Source: Epiperipatus broadwayi (Eukaryota; Onychophora; Udeonychophora; Euonychophora; Peripatidae). From it: a DNA stretch of 64,000 bases. Of this stretch, positions 37,530 through 51,399 are shown in pieces (the first letter of the stretch is position 1; each line of letters begins with the position of its first letter). Below the pieces are notes generated by a model. The model ran no database searches and had not been told where the DNA came from. It was given only the letters and a program-made list of their open reading frames with translations. The stretch is from assembly GCA_028023455.1 (NCBI GenBank), contig JAQFVV010012498.1, positions 2,482,001-2,546,000 of the forward strand. The letters run 5' to 3'. The translations under genes and the position numbers were made by a program.

Positions 37530-39705
37530 ACATGATAAAATAAACAAAATAATTCTAAACAACTAACATCAGGTCATCACTACAAAATAAACATTCCATT
37601 AATAAATCATGGTTAAACAAAACTATACCACCACAATAATGAAATTAATGCTTATGTACAAGTATGTGTCTCATAATTTTTTAAAATATCTAAATATATT
37701 AAAATTAATAAGCCAAATATCTTACAATAATTATATTCTTTAGCACTTGTACATTTCATCCTAATTGGATACATATAAAACAAATCTATGACATCATATA
37801 CATTTTATGACATTTGATTAACCAAAGTAACTTCTTTATTTTTAATGAATATAGAATCTTAGTACAAAATAAAACTATCAACATAATAATTATTATAAAC
37901 TAAATATTTACTACTATATACATATTGATTTACACACTTGATTGCAGCCTTGCCATAAACAATTTTGTAAATCATTAATCTTGCAAATGAAACATACAAC
38001 CTTGATTTTACTTTGTGGTACAGAAAATTTCTCATATTCAGAGTGAAAGTGCCTATATTCATGGCTATATTTCTCATGATAGTAAACCCATTTAGACTTT
38101 AAAGGTTTTTATTGTAAAGATAAAATTTTACATCTATCATCACTATTTAAGCTTGTAATGGAATTCCTTTTTAAAGGTACTTGATTGTTTATTTTAGCCT
38201 GTACTACATCTATATTAGTATAATATAAATAATTATATTTACTTTGACTTTATAAATTTTGCATTTTTTGTTCCTGTCTATCTTATACATCTTCTAACTC
38301 TATCATTAATTTGTTGATACTCATCTGAATTAGCTTCTAAAGCTTTATCCTTATTGTGGCATTGCAATTTATCTTTAATTTACATTGATCCTCTTCTATC
38401 TTTACTATTAAGATTTCTGAACTTATTGCCTGTCTGGTTTAAACTTTTCTTGGTTTTTTTTCATTCTTACCTCAATAATTTCTGTTTTATTTCTTGTACA
38501 CACTCATTTTGGTTTTTCCATATCATTTGCATAAGCTTCTTGTCACATTTTTTCTGACTGTGCTTAAATTCTTGTTGCATTTGCTTCATTTTACTCATTA
38601 AACCTTTTACAATGGCCATTATATATTTGTTTTGATAATTTTTTGATGTGATTGTCTCTTCACTATTTTTTTTCCCTGTCCCAACATATCTAACATTTTT
38701 TAATTTTTTATAATTTACTCTTATTTATAATTAATATTTTAAAAAGGGAAAAACATGAATTTACTCTCAATTTAATATCTTAGACCAAATAAAATGAATA
38801 ACTTGTTTACTCTACTATACTTTACATGCTGAATTCTACAACTTAATTAAACCTCTACTAATACACATTTTAACTCATGTAACAGTAATCTTTAATATAA
38901 ATACATAGTCCTTCATTTACCTACCACACAATACTATACCAAATTAACATGTTGTGGTTATCATCACCATTACCACCACTACCACCATTATCATTATTAT
39001 TATTTACATTTTTTAAACTTATATTGAGTACAATATAGTGTAGATTTTACGACTATGCTCAAAGACTTTGCATTATAGTATTATCAACAGATTCAAACAG
39101 TGAGCACTAATGTTTTCTATCTGTTTTCCAAAATAATTACAATACAATACCTTCAATAGTTAAGCTATCTCCAAATACTTTTCATTATTTATCTTACAGT
39201 TACTTCATGAAGAGCAATTAATATTTATTAGTAATCAGCCCACATTTCTTTGGCAGTTCACTAATATGGAGAACATATCTGGTACTTTTAATGTCACAAA
39301 CATAAATTCTTATTTTTATTATTATATGACAAGTCCATGCACTGCTATCTGGTATTTTGCTTTCACATGCCCACTTTTTGGCATATTTATAAAACATTTT
39401 ATTTTTAAAGCACTTTATAGTTATGTCATTTCTCAACTCATATACTGATATACTTAATTTTCAGAAAATAATTTGACAACTCACTCTGAATTTAAATCTT
39501 TAACAATGCACAACTAAATTTTAAATTATTATCTACAGAGTCATTAATAATTCTAATACAATACAAGTAATTACAAATTTAGCTGATATTGATTGTGATC
39601 ATTAATCAAATCTTCTAATTTTATTTATTTATTACTTTACAACTGTAGATCTCTCATGTGGGCCATGCATAAATGCTCAGGCTCTTGTTGAAAAAATAAA
39701 TGTTA
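37530..39705. other. AT-rich spacer between the duplicated segments; weak coding-like antisense tract
   Basis: On the minus strand between about 38690 and 38280 there are pieces with a charged, helical composition (for example KGLMSKMKQMQQEFK and EANSDEYQQINDRVRRC) broken by stops. This could be a worn gag- or ORF1-like coiled coil but I cannot assign it. Confidence 0.3.
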
Positions 39706-39709
39706 AAAA

Positions 39710-41535
39710 AAATCTATTCAAGCAATGAATAAAATAAAATGAATGATAAAAGTCATGAAAATAACTTTTCTGAATAGCTTGCAGATTTGGGTAATATATC
39801 ACAAGTAAACATGACCTTTTGGACAAGCCAAAATTTATAATAGATAATATAAAATTATAGATTACTCATCACACTAAACAATTAATATTATAAATGAAAC
39901 TGACTATCAGTAAATGCCCTCAGATTAGGTAACCACAAATATAATTAAAATATTATAACTTGGCAAAGCTAATTGGCCTGAAAATGCATTACATATTTGG
40001 GAAACTACATGTAATAAATATAATTATAAACCAAATGGTTTTCCACTTATGTATTACACATTTGGGCAAACTATGTATACTGAGTAAATGTCACATTCAG
40101 GCAATTTAAAATATAAATAATAAATAAATCAGTTGATCATAAATGACTTTATAATAATTTGAATCTACATGTACAATGGACTCTAAATTTATAAAAGGCA
40201 CAATGGGTCAATAATGAATACTCTTGATGGGCAAAAAAATTAAAGTTTATCAAATAATGTTTTACATGATAATGAGATATAACATGGAATGTACTATAGA
40301 ATGAGATAAAATAGTTTTTATAATAATTAATGAAATAATAAAACAAAACACCTAGGTTAAAAAAAAAAAATATAAATTTATTAAGATAAATATTAATTGA
40401 TTTGTGATGACTAAAATAGAAAATAATTTATAAAAGTGATTCACATCATATAATGTACATTTATAATTCACCTTTGCTAGACTATGATTAGATATGATAT
40501 ATAGTTTATAATTAAAATTATGAATGAATATGGACAATAAAGGGGGTATCTATAGATATTTTTTCACACAAACAAAAATATATGGAATATATTAATATTA
40601 TTGTCTTTTAAAAAAATAACAATCAAGTAATGTTTTTTATATATTATTTATAATTCAAACTAAGTTATGCAAATACTATTTAAACTTTAATTGATCTTTT
40701 ACTTGACTTGGTGTTTATTATTTAAGTTATTGAATGGCAAATCTAGACTGCATTACAAAAGATAATATTAATTTGCAAGAAAGATTTTATAAATCTTTCT
40801 AAATATTACCTTTTTAGTTTTAACTATTATTAAAAAGTGATTTTTTTTTCTGAGTGGTTGTCATTATTAGCATATATAAAACTTCATTATATATTTTTTA
40901 TCTTGCAGCAGTTTCTTTCAAATCTTGCTTCATGCTGACACACATATATGCAAGACTTCATAGATATTTTAATCATTGAATGTATCTAATTATTTTTCCT
41001 TTGTTGATATTATGTTCCAAGTATAGCTTTAGTAGTTTTAGATTATGGATGTCAGCATAGCATTTTATTGTAATTTACTTTGTTTTAATTACAGTCATCT
41101 TACAAAGGAGGAAGTTCTTGTTTTCTTCATTTCTAAGTTGTTTTATCTGCAATACATCTTTCTTTGCTATTAGTTTAAAATTATTTATAAAATGAGGTAA
41201 GTTTAAACCAAATTTTTTTTTAGGGAAAGAAAGTATGCCTTCTGAAATAGTTTTTGTCTCTAAAGCAACACAAACAATGCAGTCATTATTCTTAAGCATT
41301 AGTTTTGAACATGTGATTCCTTTCTTTTAATTTTAATAAGGCATTGTTGTTATTGGATATAATTTATCAAGATATTTTTATTTTATTTTAATAAATAGAT
41401 GACTCATTTATTGTATATTTATTTAAAATGACAAACATTTTAACACATATGATCTTTAATTGTTTTCTTTATTTAATAATCTATGAACTATAGAAACATA
41501 ACAAATGAAGATATGTGCTCATCACAATATATTGT
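39710..41535 (+). repeat. 1.8-kb segmental duplication, copy B
   Basis: Direct copy of 35705-37527 about 4 kb downstream. A 74-codon minus frame (41299 to 41075; LPHFINNFKLIAKK) has a recognisable but stop-containing counterpart in copy A (LPYFINNVKLIAKK), so that stretch may once have been coding. I do not recognise the family. Confidence 0.82.
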
Positions 41536-41539
41536 GAGG

Positions 41540-42454
41540 GTAGCTTAAAATTGTACCCACAGCAACTTTTAGCCACCTGAGTTGTTAAACTATATTTAGT
41601 CAAGAGTTATATCTAACAGAGTTAATGGGTTTTGCTAACATAATATTTTAGAAAGTTGAGGTAAGAGATGTGAACAGCTATATAGATATAGTGTATCAAT
41701 GCCGTGTTATATAACTAAATAATATATCATGTTACCAAACTGTTTATAGCTATATATTAAAAACATATTATATTCCAAATGCTAATTAAGTCAAAGTAAA
41801 CATTGAAAGGATTAATATAAACATATATGTATAATAACAATCATTTTGTGTTAAATGTTTTGTATGCCACTAACAAACATAAAACAATGACCTAAATGAT
41901 GATAAGTTAATCATGTTAATGATCAAAGGTCAATTACTATACCAGGAAACCTAAAATAAGAATGTGATAATAATGTGTAATTTTATTTCTTGAGTCGATA
42001 ACTATGATACATACAGATGGACAACAATACACTGCAAATAAGAAGGAAATGAACAATTACATATGCTAAGAAATGAAAATGACCTTAACTATAAAAAGAA
42101 AATGCTATTATTACCCTTTTTTCTCAGAAATCATATGTTTGATATGGACAGTCAACTCCATTAAAGAAAGAGTTTTTGAACATCATCCAAAATGGACCCC
42201 TTCATTCAAAAAGTTTTAGCCTCAGAAAAATAAATTTAGCATGAGATTTAAGGAAGTAAACAAGAGACATTGTATAGCCAGATAGATCTAAAAAATCATT
42301 TCAAGCTTCTAATAAAAGAAATAGAGATTAAGATTGATCGTTTGATTGAATGAAAACCAGAGAATAAATGTATGTATAGCCAGCACACCAAATGTTAAGA
42401 TAAGAGTATTTTATCACATTTTAAAGTATTTCTTTCAACTGTAAACTGCAATTG
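41540..42454. other. AT-rich stretch with no recognised gene
   Basis: Nothing identifiable on either strand. Confidence 0.5.
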
Positions 42455-42455
42455 A

Positions 42456-42830
<375 letters not shown>

Positions 42831-42839
42831 ATGCCATTT

Positions 42840-45800
42840 ACAGGTACAAGATGTACTGACATGTAGGGATTAAAATAGAAATTATTTAAAAAGGGAAAAA
42901 AATGGATTAAGATGGCAAAATCTTTTAACTTGGTAATATATATATATTGTGCCATTACAATTTAGTCACTAGATAAATTTATAGTAATGTGCATGTAGAA
43001 AAGGTAAACCAAAAATCATCATCACAATTTTATATAACCATAAAAGAAGCTGTAGGGAATCCAAGTTCAAATCCTACCAGATCAAAATCTTAAACACTTT
43101 AGACAGAGAATGGGTCAACAATTATATGCTTTATTTGTTTGTGTGTTGATAGAAAGGTAATACACACATTTAAACTATTTAATATTTAGTTTTTCTGTTA
43201 AAAAGCAAAGTTATAATGCATACGTATAGGCAGTGTATGTGTAAGCTATTTAATTGTTTTATATTTCAAATATTCAACATTTTAACTTTCTTTAAAACTA
43301 AGCTATGCTTGATCAATTCTAATATTTTATTCTATGCTTTTATTTTGCTTTTCTTTAATTATAAGTGGGATTTAAAAGTTACAGATTTAATTAAATAATT
43401 GGGTTATAATTACTAAGCTAGCAATTATATTATTTAATGTTAGTTTATGAATGATTTGAAAGAATGAAGGATGTGTGTACATTACATACAAAAATTTACA
43501 TTTCCTAAATATTGAAAGAAAAGGAAGTATTAAATCTGTCAAATTATTTTTTTGTACAATTGTTTGTTAAAAGAGGAAATCTGTTTAATCAGATATCAAT
43601 CTTTGTAGCAATTTTTTTTTGTAAATAATTGTTTTTCATTTTGGAAGCTTATAATGGGTCAGAGCTCTAATTTTGAAATTGTCTTATCTCAAGATCTAAA
43701 GAAGGAAGCTCAAAGATTTGAAATGTTACCTGGATGTTAAAAAAGAAAAAAAAAAAGAAAAGAAAGGAAATAAGGATTGAGTCTATTTTTTTTTTTAAAC
43801 AAAAGTGTCTGGAAAAAGGATTAAACTTTTCAGTTGAAAAATAATTTAGTTGAAAATAAATTAGAGATCTAATTAAAACAAATTTGTCCAAAAATAGCAA
43901 GTGATGCTATCTCTGATTGGTTAAGTTAGCTAAAAATTGGATATAAAAAGCTGTCTTGAATTATTATTAGGATTATTGTTTATGATTCAGATTAGTAAAC
44001 TATCAAATTGAATGCTGAAAATATAAGAAATGTCTGGCTAGAAAAATTATATGTATGTCCCATCGGTTCTGGACCATCTGGGGAAGCTGCACATCACATA
44101 GGAAAGAAAAGATGTGTCTAAAATAATATTCTACACCTTTCAACTGACCAGAGAAATAAGATGTTTTTAATAGAAGGAAGAAAGCATTCACCTGCATTCA
44201 AAGAAGATGAATTAATCTACTGATAAATATTAATCATCAAGTCCAATTAATTGTTACAACAACTGATTTTAAACTCAAGAAAATTTATAAATGTGAAAAC
44301 AACTGCTGTATTTCATCCACATGCTTGACAGGAAGATAAGAAAAATTAATATAATGATTTCCAAATTGTCCACTAAAGCAAATAACCTCAATAGAGTCAT
44401 CATCATCAAATAGTTATACACCTCAAGAAAGAGATTGTTCCCACATAAAACGGAAATAGTAGCTGCAGAAATATAGACATTATACAAGACAAGTTTGAAC
44501 CCTTGGAAATTCGCCACAAACAAAAGATCGGTAATATGACTTTTTATATCTATTTTCTTTATGATATCAGTCTTAATAAACATTTTAGCAATAAAGTGGT
44601 ATATTTTATTTAAAGAACTTTTAAAGACTATTCAGATCAATTAAAAACAAGAATGTCTTACTAATAATAACTTTGAGCTTCATAAATTATCTTGAATGTA
44701 TGAAAATTATTTGTTTATTAATTTTACAGTTATGAAAAATATTAATGTGTAAAACAATTTTTTTTATGGTATTATGATTTTAGTTTTAACTAATATATTA
44801 TTATTATTTTGGTTTTGAATAATATTTTGTTATTATGGGATAAAACACGCACATACATAATGGTATTTTTATATGTGTATAATTGCGACTGAATGTGAAA
44901 TAATGAGTAGTATTAGAATATTAGATTATTTTATTTCAAGTTAAGTATAGATTTCAGCACTTGGAAGGGAGGGGGAGATAATGATTTAAAACTCTTTTCT
45001 AAAACTTGCTCTTTCAATTCTACTAACATTTTTTTTTACATTCTATTTACATGTTGGATTTTTAAAGTATGTGTGCTAATGAGCAGATAATATTTTTTTT
45101 TCTTAAAATACTTTTCTCATGGAGTGAAAATCATGGTCAATGTGACGTCCAACTTAATACAAAATACATTTGAAGGGAAAGGGGGAAGAACTTAAAATTA
45201 ATCTGAGGATTGTTATATAATCAATTATTATCATTATTATTATTCCTGTCAATTTTCATATTTATCTAGAAATTTTTATGTTTATGTTAGAAATGTAGTA
45301 ATAAATATTAATTTGTTTTATTAAACGAGGCGTATATATTTCATTAAGTGTAGTCTTTGTTAAGTGTAATTATTCATCATCATCAATGGTTGAAAATTGG
45401 TTATTTAAGATATAAGTAAATATGCTAAAATTAAGCAATAATTATGAATTTCTTTATAAAAATTAGTTTTATGTTTAGGCTTAGTCCTAGAGCTGTAGTT
45501 GAAACCCTTGTCATTATTGTTATTATTATCATCATCATCATCGTCATCAACATTTTAATTAATGAGCTGTTTAACTGTTTAAAGGCCATAAATAAATATT
45601 GATTTTATAATATTTAGTGATTTCTTAGTATTATTATAACCACATCCCATCATCTATTTCATGCAAGGATGAGTGAATTGCCATCCTAAATTAGTTATAT
45701 ATAATCTGAGCTAGTAAACTTATAAAATATTGAAACACATTTGTTATGCTAAGATCTAAGAAGTGATTTATGTCTAATACTCCACTTTGGTTTAAAGATG

Positions 45801-46239
45801 TTTTACTTTTACCTAAATATTAGTGCGTATAGTGATATGGCTCAAAAAGCAAAATCTTCCATTTTTATTAGAAATAAAGTACCAAAAAAGGGGGTTCAAA
45901 CCCGGTACATGTGAAAGGTTATTAGATATAACCGTGTCTAGATTCAGATAATCTAGTGGCGCCCTGCTCGACCATATTCACTTAGTATTTGTTTAAACAT
46001 GCACTTAACATCAAACCAAGAAATGAAAGTGGATAAGATCTACTGCCTGTATACCTGAGTTATATTTTATTGAATTACGAGTGTACTCACTTCACGTGAT
46101 TTCATATACCTGAGTCAAAATACTTGTTATTTTAATTTGTTTATAATTCTTATAATCATTCTATGGACTACTCAGATATGGTAATATCTTTTGAACTCTT
46201 TAATTATGTTACAATATAGAGCGTCGTGTATATATATAT
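42840..46239. other. AT-rich stretch with no recognised gene
   Basis: A few scattered B-box-like motifs (AAGTTCAAATCCT at about 43063; GGTTCAAACCC at about 45895) have no convincing A box at the right distance. A short motif CTAGTGGCGCCCTG (about 45953-45966) recurs as CTAGTGGTGCCCTG at about 33233-33246 and suggests another dispersed repeat. A 102-codon minus frame at 44275-44583 is hydrophobic and unassigned. Confidence 0.45.
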
Positions 46240-46298
46240 AAGGAAAAATAGAATATAATATATATATATATATATATATATTATATTCTTTTTTCCTT
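46240..46298. repeat. Hairpin built on a (TA)n core
   Basis: AAGGAAAAATAGAATATAAT, a TA tract, and ATTATATTCTTTTTTCCTT form an almost perfect palindrome of about 59 bases. Confidence 0.85.
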
Positions 46299-46545
46299 AC
46301 GCAGAGAATTCAAAAATTTGAATGAGGAGTAAATTATTAAAATTTTCTTTTAATTATAGATAATTGACCAAAAATGTCTTATCTATAAGCAAAAGATGAA
46401 AATTAATAAAAATCAATGACTTGAATGTTTGGTTAAAAGAAAAAGATTTAAAATTAGTTTTGATCTTTTGAAAAAAAAAGTTTGATAAAGTAATTGTTAA
46501 TATGTAAAAGACAGCTTTTTTTAAGTTCCTAGGTAGAGCTGGCTG

Positions 46546-47912
46546 AAAACAGTGTTGTGGAAATGGGATGGAGAAGAATATGGAAAAGAATGAGGAATGG
46601 AAAATAAAGTGGCTAACAGGATTCACTGAGTATAATTGCTGAGAGATTTTTTGACTTCATTTAAGGAGAAGCCACAGTACATCACATCACATCATATAAT
46701 AAATATGATGTAGCTAGAATTGTATGGAAAGGAGTTGTAATAGCAGGGTTCAAATATGGTAATGATGCATTATGTGTTAGTAAAGAGTTATTAGATTACT
46801 TAGGGAAAGTACACAAGAGCAGTAAGAAGACATGCATTAGATGCAGAGATGTGAACAGCAAAGGAAGCAATTCAAGGAGAAATGGAATGGTCAAGTTATA
46901 TATGAGAGATGCAAAAAATAAAATGAAAACGTTTGGTAGGTTGCAGTTTATGGATAATAAAAGAATAGTCAAAATAGTATCAAAATAGTATTTAATTGGG
47001 TTATGAGTAAAGGGCAGGCAACAGCAAAGGAGGCAATTCAAAGAGAAATGGAATGGTCAAGTTATATATGAGAGATGCAAAAAATAAAATGAAAATGTTT
47101 GGTAGGTTGCAGTTTATGGATAATAAAAGAATAGTCAAAATAGTATTTAATTGGGTTATGAGTAAAGGGCAGGCAACAAGATGGGTGAAAAAGATAATGC
47201 AGTATGCAAAAGATTTGGATAAAGAATTTATATCAGTATGCAAAAGATTTGGGTAAAGAATGTATATCAATATACTTATATAAAAGGTGGGATGATTGTG
47301 TTAGTAGGATTGTTGAGTGTTATAGTGGTAAGGAATAGGATAAAAGAATAGATGCATTAATAAAGAATAGGGAGTTGGATAGATGGAAAACTAGTATGGA
47401 GAGTAAAAAGAGTTTAAATATATATAGAAGTAAACGAAAAATTGGGTGAGAGTTAATTTATGATAATAGTAAGGAAAGTATTTTATTGTTTAAGGCTTGA
47501 AGGGGATTTTTAGCAACAAGAGTATATTCATGTAAATAAAAATATATGGGTGATTTACTCTGCAAATTGTGTAAGGAAGGTATAAAAAATATTAGGCATC
47601 TGTTGATTGAATATAAATGCTTGATAGCAGAAAGGGTACAAATAATGAAGTTATGGAAGAATAAATATGAACAAAGTGATTATACAGGAAATGGGTTATT
47701 GGTTTTTATGCTGGGTTTGGGAAAAGATAAGGGAATTTAGATATAAAGGCCATAGAGTTGACAAAGATTATGTTGTGGAAATGGGATGGAGCAGTTATGG
47801 GAATGGTTGGGGAATGGAATGGGAAGATAAAGTGGATAACAGGTTTTTTTGGCATAGTTACTGAGAGATTCCTGACTCTGTTTAAGGAGAAGTTACAGTA
47901 CATCACATCCAA
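46546..47912 (+). repeat. Direct repeats within a LINE remnant (46546-46690 and 47771-47912)
   Basis: Both copies share GTTGTGGAAATGGGATGGAG, AAATAAAGTGG/GATAAAGTGG, CTGAGAGATT, and TTTAAGGAGAAG...ACAGTACATCACATC. The 3' tail of the element is thus present both before and after its body, either from a nested partial copy or an internal duplication. Confidence 0.75.
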
Positions 47913-47950
47913 TATTGCTGCTGTTTTAAGTGGACTTTTATTTAGTTGTT
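46700..47950 (+). pseudogene. LINE ORF2 C-terminal region, decayed
   Basis: Blocks in order: VARIVWKGVVIAGFKYGNDA (from about 46711) resembles the post-palm/thumb part of LINE reverse transcriptases. The block MRDAKNKMKMFGRLQFMD with RIVKIVFNWVMSKGQATRWV occurs twice, because a segment of about 165 bases is tandemly duplicated (46858-47021 and 47022-47185; the first unit also carries an 11-base internal repeat). Near 47560 a C-x2-C...H...C arrangement (CKLCKEGIKNIRHLLIEYKC) matches the zinc-binding end typical of LINE ORF2 proteins. Many stops and frame changes. The clade cannot be decided by eye. Confidence 0.65.
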
Positions 47951-48092
47951 GATAAAGAAGAGGTGCATTATTTCTATATTGGACTGTTTAAAGGGTGTAC
48001 TATTCATTTATTTATCTTCCTAGTCAAAATTTCAAATTTAAGTTCCCTTTTCCTTTTTTCTAGAATTTTTTCAAAACGCTATCAAATCCAAG

Positions 48093-49660
48093 ATGGCATC
48101 AACTTCTAACAGTTTTTCACTAAAGATAAATAGCATAGTTTTATCAAAATCTAAAATCAATCAAAATTAAAAAAAAATTAATCAGAAAGATGATAGTAAT
48201 CATAATTCTGGATCTAAAAACAATTCTCAGTCTCCAATGGTGCTAAACTTAAATAACAAAGATTCTAAAAATTCTCCACTGGATAGTAAATCGCAAAACA
48301 TCAAAATCAAATGACAAAATCCTAAAAACAATGGTAATGATCATCATGCTCGGCCCTCAGTCAGATTTTCTAATAGATTCAAAAAAATCAAAATAAACAA
48401 TTTGGAAAATGTTTTTACAAAAAAATACACAACAGAATAAAGCCTTAGTAATTGATAATGGCTCTCATAAAGACCACAATAGTATCCAAAAATTAGATAA
48501 GTCATCTTATGCAAAAGTACTGGGTATACCAGCCTTGGATCTTAATAACATAAACAAAAGTAATCTAGAGGCAGTCCAGGAATAGACATAGATGTGAGGA
48601 CTTGGGGAAGGAAGAAAACATGGAAGAAATAACTCCAATAACCATGAAGCCAAAATCTTGGGCAACATAAAAATCACAACAGAAAACAGAAAATCAACAA
48701 TTTATACCAGAACAATTTACCAATTCAGTTTCACTGCTATTACTAAAATCTCTTAAATTTTATCACAATGACTGTTTGATAATCCTCACCATAACAGATC
48801 TAAACTGTAGTCTTTTCAGATTCCCAGTTGAAGAATATTATAATTTTTTAAAAACCAATAATTTAATCAAAAATGTCTTCAAAATCCTCACACTGCCCAA
48901 TGATTGATATGTAGCAATACAGTTTAACAACTTCTTGCAGAAGCAAGCTTTTAAAAACCAATACAGATTTTTAGAAGACAAGTTTTTCATGGCAATTGAT
49001 CCATCCAGATCATCACTATTACATGGTACAATCAGAAACTGCTACATTGGTTTTGAGAGACAATACCTGCAGAAGTATCTTAACAACTATGGCAAAGTGA
49101 GAAATTTTGAATATCTCAAAGGATAAAACATCAGTGGTCTGACATTTACTAGCCTGAAACAGGGCCTCTTCCCTGAAGCAATCACCACCATAATTGCACC
49201 TGATGAGTCACTGTAGTCATTTTTATTAAGGGAGTCAGGCTGCAATGTTTTAGTTGTAAGAACTGCAAACATTTGATGAGAGAATGTCCTCAAAGATGGT
49301 GTCTAATTTGTAAAGAAAAAAGATTCATGGACATAAGTAAAGGTTGATCCCATCAGTCAATTCTGACAATCAGGTTCCAGTTATCTCCATTGAAACTCTA
49401 TGGGCATGTCAACATTAATAGAGGACCATCAAAACAATATGAATCTTATGCCTGAACCAAAGATTAATGATATTACTCCCTCCTGCAATGAGTCCTCATT
49501 AAAAAAAGTGTATCAGACATGGACTCGAACTTGAATGATGAGGATCTTGGTCCTATAGCTTCGGCCATGAAGTCCTACACTGAAAAGGATATCCTGCATG
49601 CAAATAAATATGTCCAATTTAATCAGAAAGTAAAAAAAAGCAACCACAAAATGCTAGCAA
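48093..49660 (+). pseudogene. Gag-like ORF1 of a non-LTR element with a CCHC zinc knuckle, decayed
   Basis: Starts at ATG 48093 (MASTSNSFSLKINS) with a Ser/Asn/Lys-rich N-terminal region, broken by stops. A middle part reads FLQKQAFKNQYRFLEDKFF...YLNNYGKVRNFEYLKG (48935-49126), then NISGLTFTSLKQGLFPEAI. At 49246-49287 the frame holds CFSCKNCKHLMREC, a perfect C-x2-C-x4-H-x4-C knuckle, followed by a second pair CLIC. This order (basic disordered N-terminus, RNA-binding-like core, CCHC) is that of ORF1/gag proteins of Jockey- or I-type LINEs. It follows the ORF2-end remnant directly, so these are two adjacent fragments, not one element in natural order. Confidence 0.65.
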
Positions 49661-50445
49661 ATTGTCCATGAGTGCTGGTGATTTAAAAAAAACTAAAGGG
49701 AGGAGATGCTGAATACTCATTTTCCAGCTTGGGCTTGTCTTCTTTTGTTCAAGAGGTCAATTTAAAATTTACACAATCAAATAATAAATTTTGGAGGGTA
49801 GCATATCAGACAACAGTGTAGATGATCCATTCATTATGGGCAACACCAAAAAAAAAATTAAAAATTAAAGAATCACCAAGAAGATACACCAGATCTTCAT
49901 CACAGGAATTTTTTTTAATGTCAAATTTAACCAATGATTCTCCATATCTATTAATTAGTCTCTCTTGTTATTCTATACTAAATTTTTTGTTCACATACTC
50001 AATGCTCATATTGTCCTCTCAATGCAATTAAACACCAAAATAAATACTTGCTATATTCCTTCATTGTTATCACTGCATTGCAGTGCAGCATGGATGTGAG
50101 CCCACATTTACTATAATACAACATTTGTGTTGTGTTACAGATTACAGGCTGCTTAGTCACATCACAGCAAATAAATTTTGTGAATTTGTACACTTCATAC
50201 AATTTTTATGGCTTGGTGTGAGGGTGTGTGTATTAAAATTTGATGAAAATGGTTTTTTTATTGAACTTTTTTTTTAGTATTTAAATATTGCAATTTTCTT
50301 AAGTAATAATTATCCGACTCTTTGAACCATTCTGTATTGAAGTTTTAAGTGGCAAAATCTTGTCCAGATAGATGTGTGAAGATAGTTGGAATTAGGTAAC
50401 ACATCAAGTAACATACTGTCTGTAACATTCCAAGAGACCAACAAA

Positions 50446-51360
50446 ATGGCGCAGGAAATCACACATCTTGTTCGATTCTGTGATTTACCAGCAACAGAAT
50501 CAGATGCTATGTCATATTTGCAAACAATCAATATGCTTCCACATTCAAAGAAATGTAATTGTGGATCATCTATGAAGATATTCTGTTGTAAAGGAACAGC
50601 TCAATTTTGCTGTCCATTGCATTCATGCAAGTGAACATGTTCCATTCAAAAGCAGAGTTTGTTTGATGTCTCCAGAATGCCATTATTTCAAGCTTCACAT
50701 GTTATATATTACTGGAGCTGTGAACAGCTGAGTATCCAAGTCAAACAGACAGAACTGTCAATCAGAAGAAAATTGCCATCTTACATTGGATCATGACCTG
50801 CGGGGGCTGTGTTCTGAGAGTTTGGCAGCTCAAGTGTTCTGTCAAATCAGCAGGTCTGGTTTTACAGTTGAGGTGGATGAAACCCTCTTTAGCAGGAGGA
50901 AAAAAACCAGGTAAGAGTACTACCTCAACAGTGGATATTTGGGGTGTGTGTCACGAAACACATAAATTTTTCTTAAAATGTGTTCCTTGCCAATCTGCAT
51001 CCACACTTTTGCAGGTGCTGAGACAATGTCAAGGCCGGATTGACTATCTTCTTGGACTGTTGGAAGGATTATAAGTCTGCTGTTCTTGAGGTGTCAGGGT
51101 TCAATCATCTGAGAGTGAATCACACCTAAAACCTTGTGGACCCTTCCACAGGCATTCACACAAGATCATTGAGTGATTTTGGGGCCTTTTAAAGTGGAAA
51201 AACAGGAAACAACATGAAACTCACTAACAAGTTCTGCCCAACTACCTTGCAGAATTTATGTGGTGACTTTCCCACAAGGATGAGGATGTTTACCTGGCCA
51301 TCCTTTTAGAGATGTCTTTGACACTGCACTCCCAGTAGGATTTTACAAGTAGCATTTGAA
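50446..51360 (+). pseudogene. Merlin-type (ISXO2-like) transposase, decayed
   Basis: From ATG 50446 the frame gives MAQEITHLVRFCDLP..., followed by KKCNCGSSMKIF with cysteines that fit the zinc-ribbon-like N-terminus. After frame changes the catalytic core appears: VEVDETLFSRRK (about 50867-50902, first Asp), then LPQQWIFGVC and HETHKFFLKCVP...ASTLLQVLRQC, then LDCWKDYKS (about 51052-51078, second Asp), then FNHLRVNH and VDPSTGIHTRSL. These are in the order and spacing of the DDE domain of IS1595/ISXO2-like transposases, the family of eukaryotic Merlin transposons. Terminal repeats could not be identified. Several stops and frameshifts make it inactive. Confidence 0.82.
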
Positions 51361-51399
51361 GTTGATTTTGAATATTTTTAATTATTGTTGTTGTTGTTC

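Noticed and set aside
44275-44583. 102-codon hydrophobic minus frame
   Set aside because: Composition fits AT-rich chance translation (Ile/Leu/Phe/Tyr); no motif, and no sign of conservation within the window.
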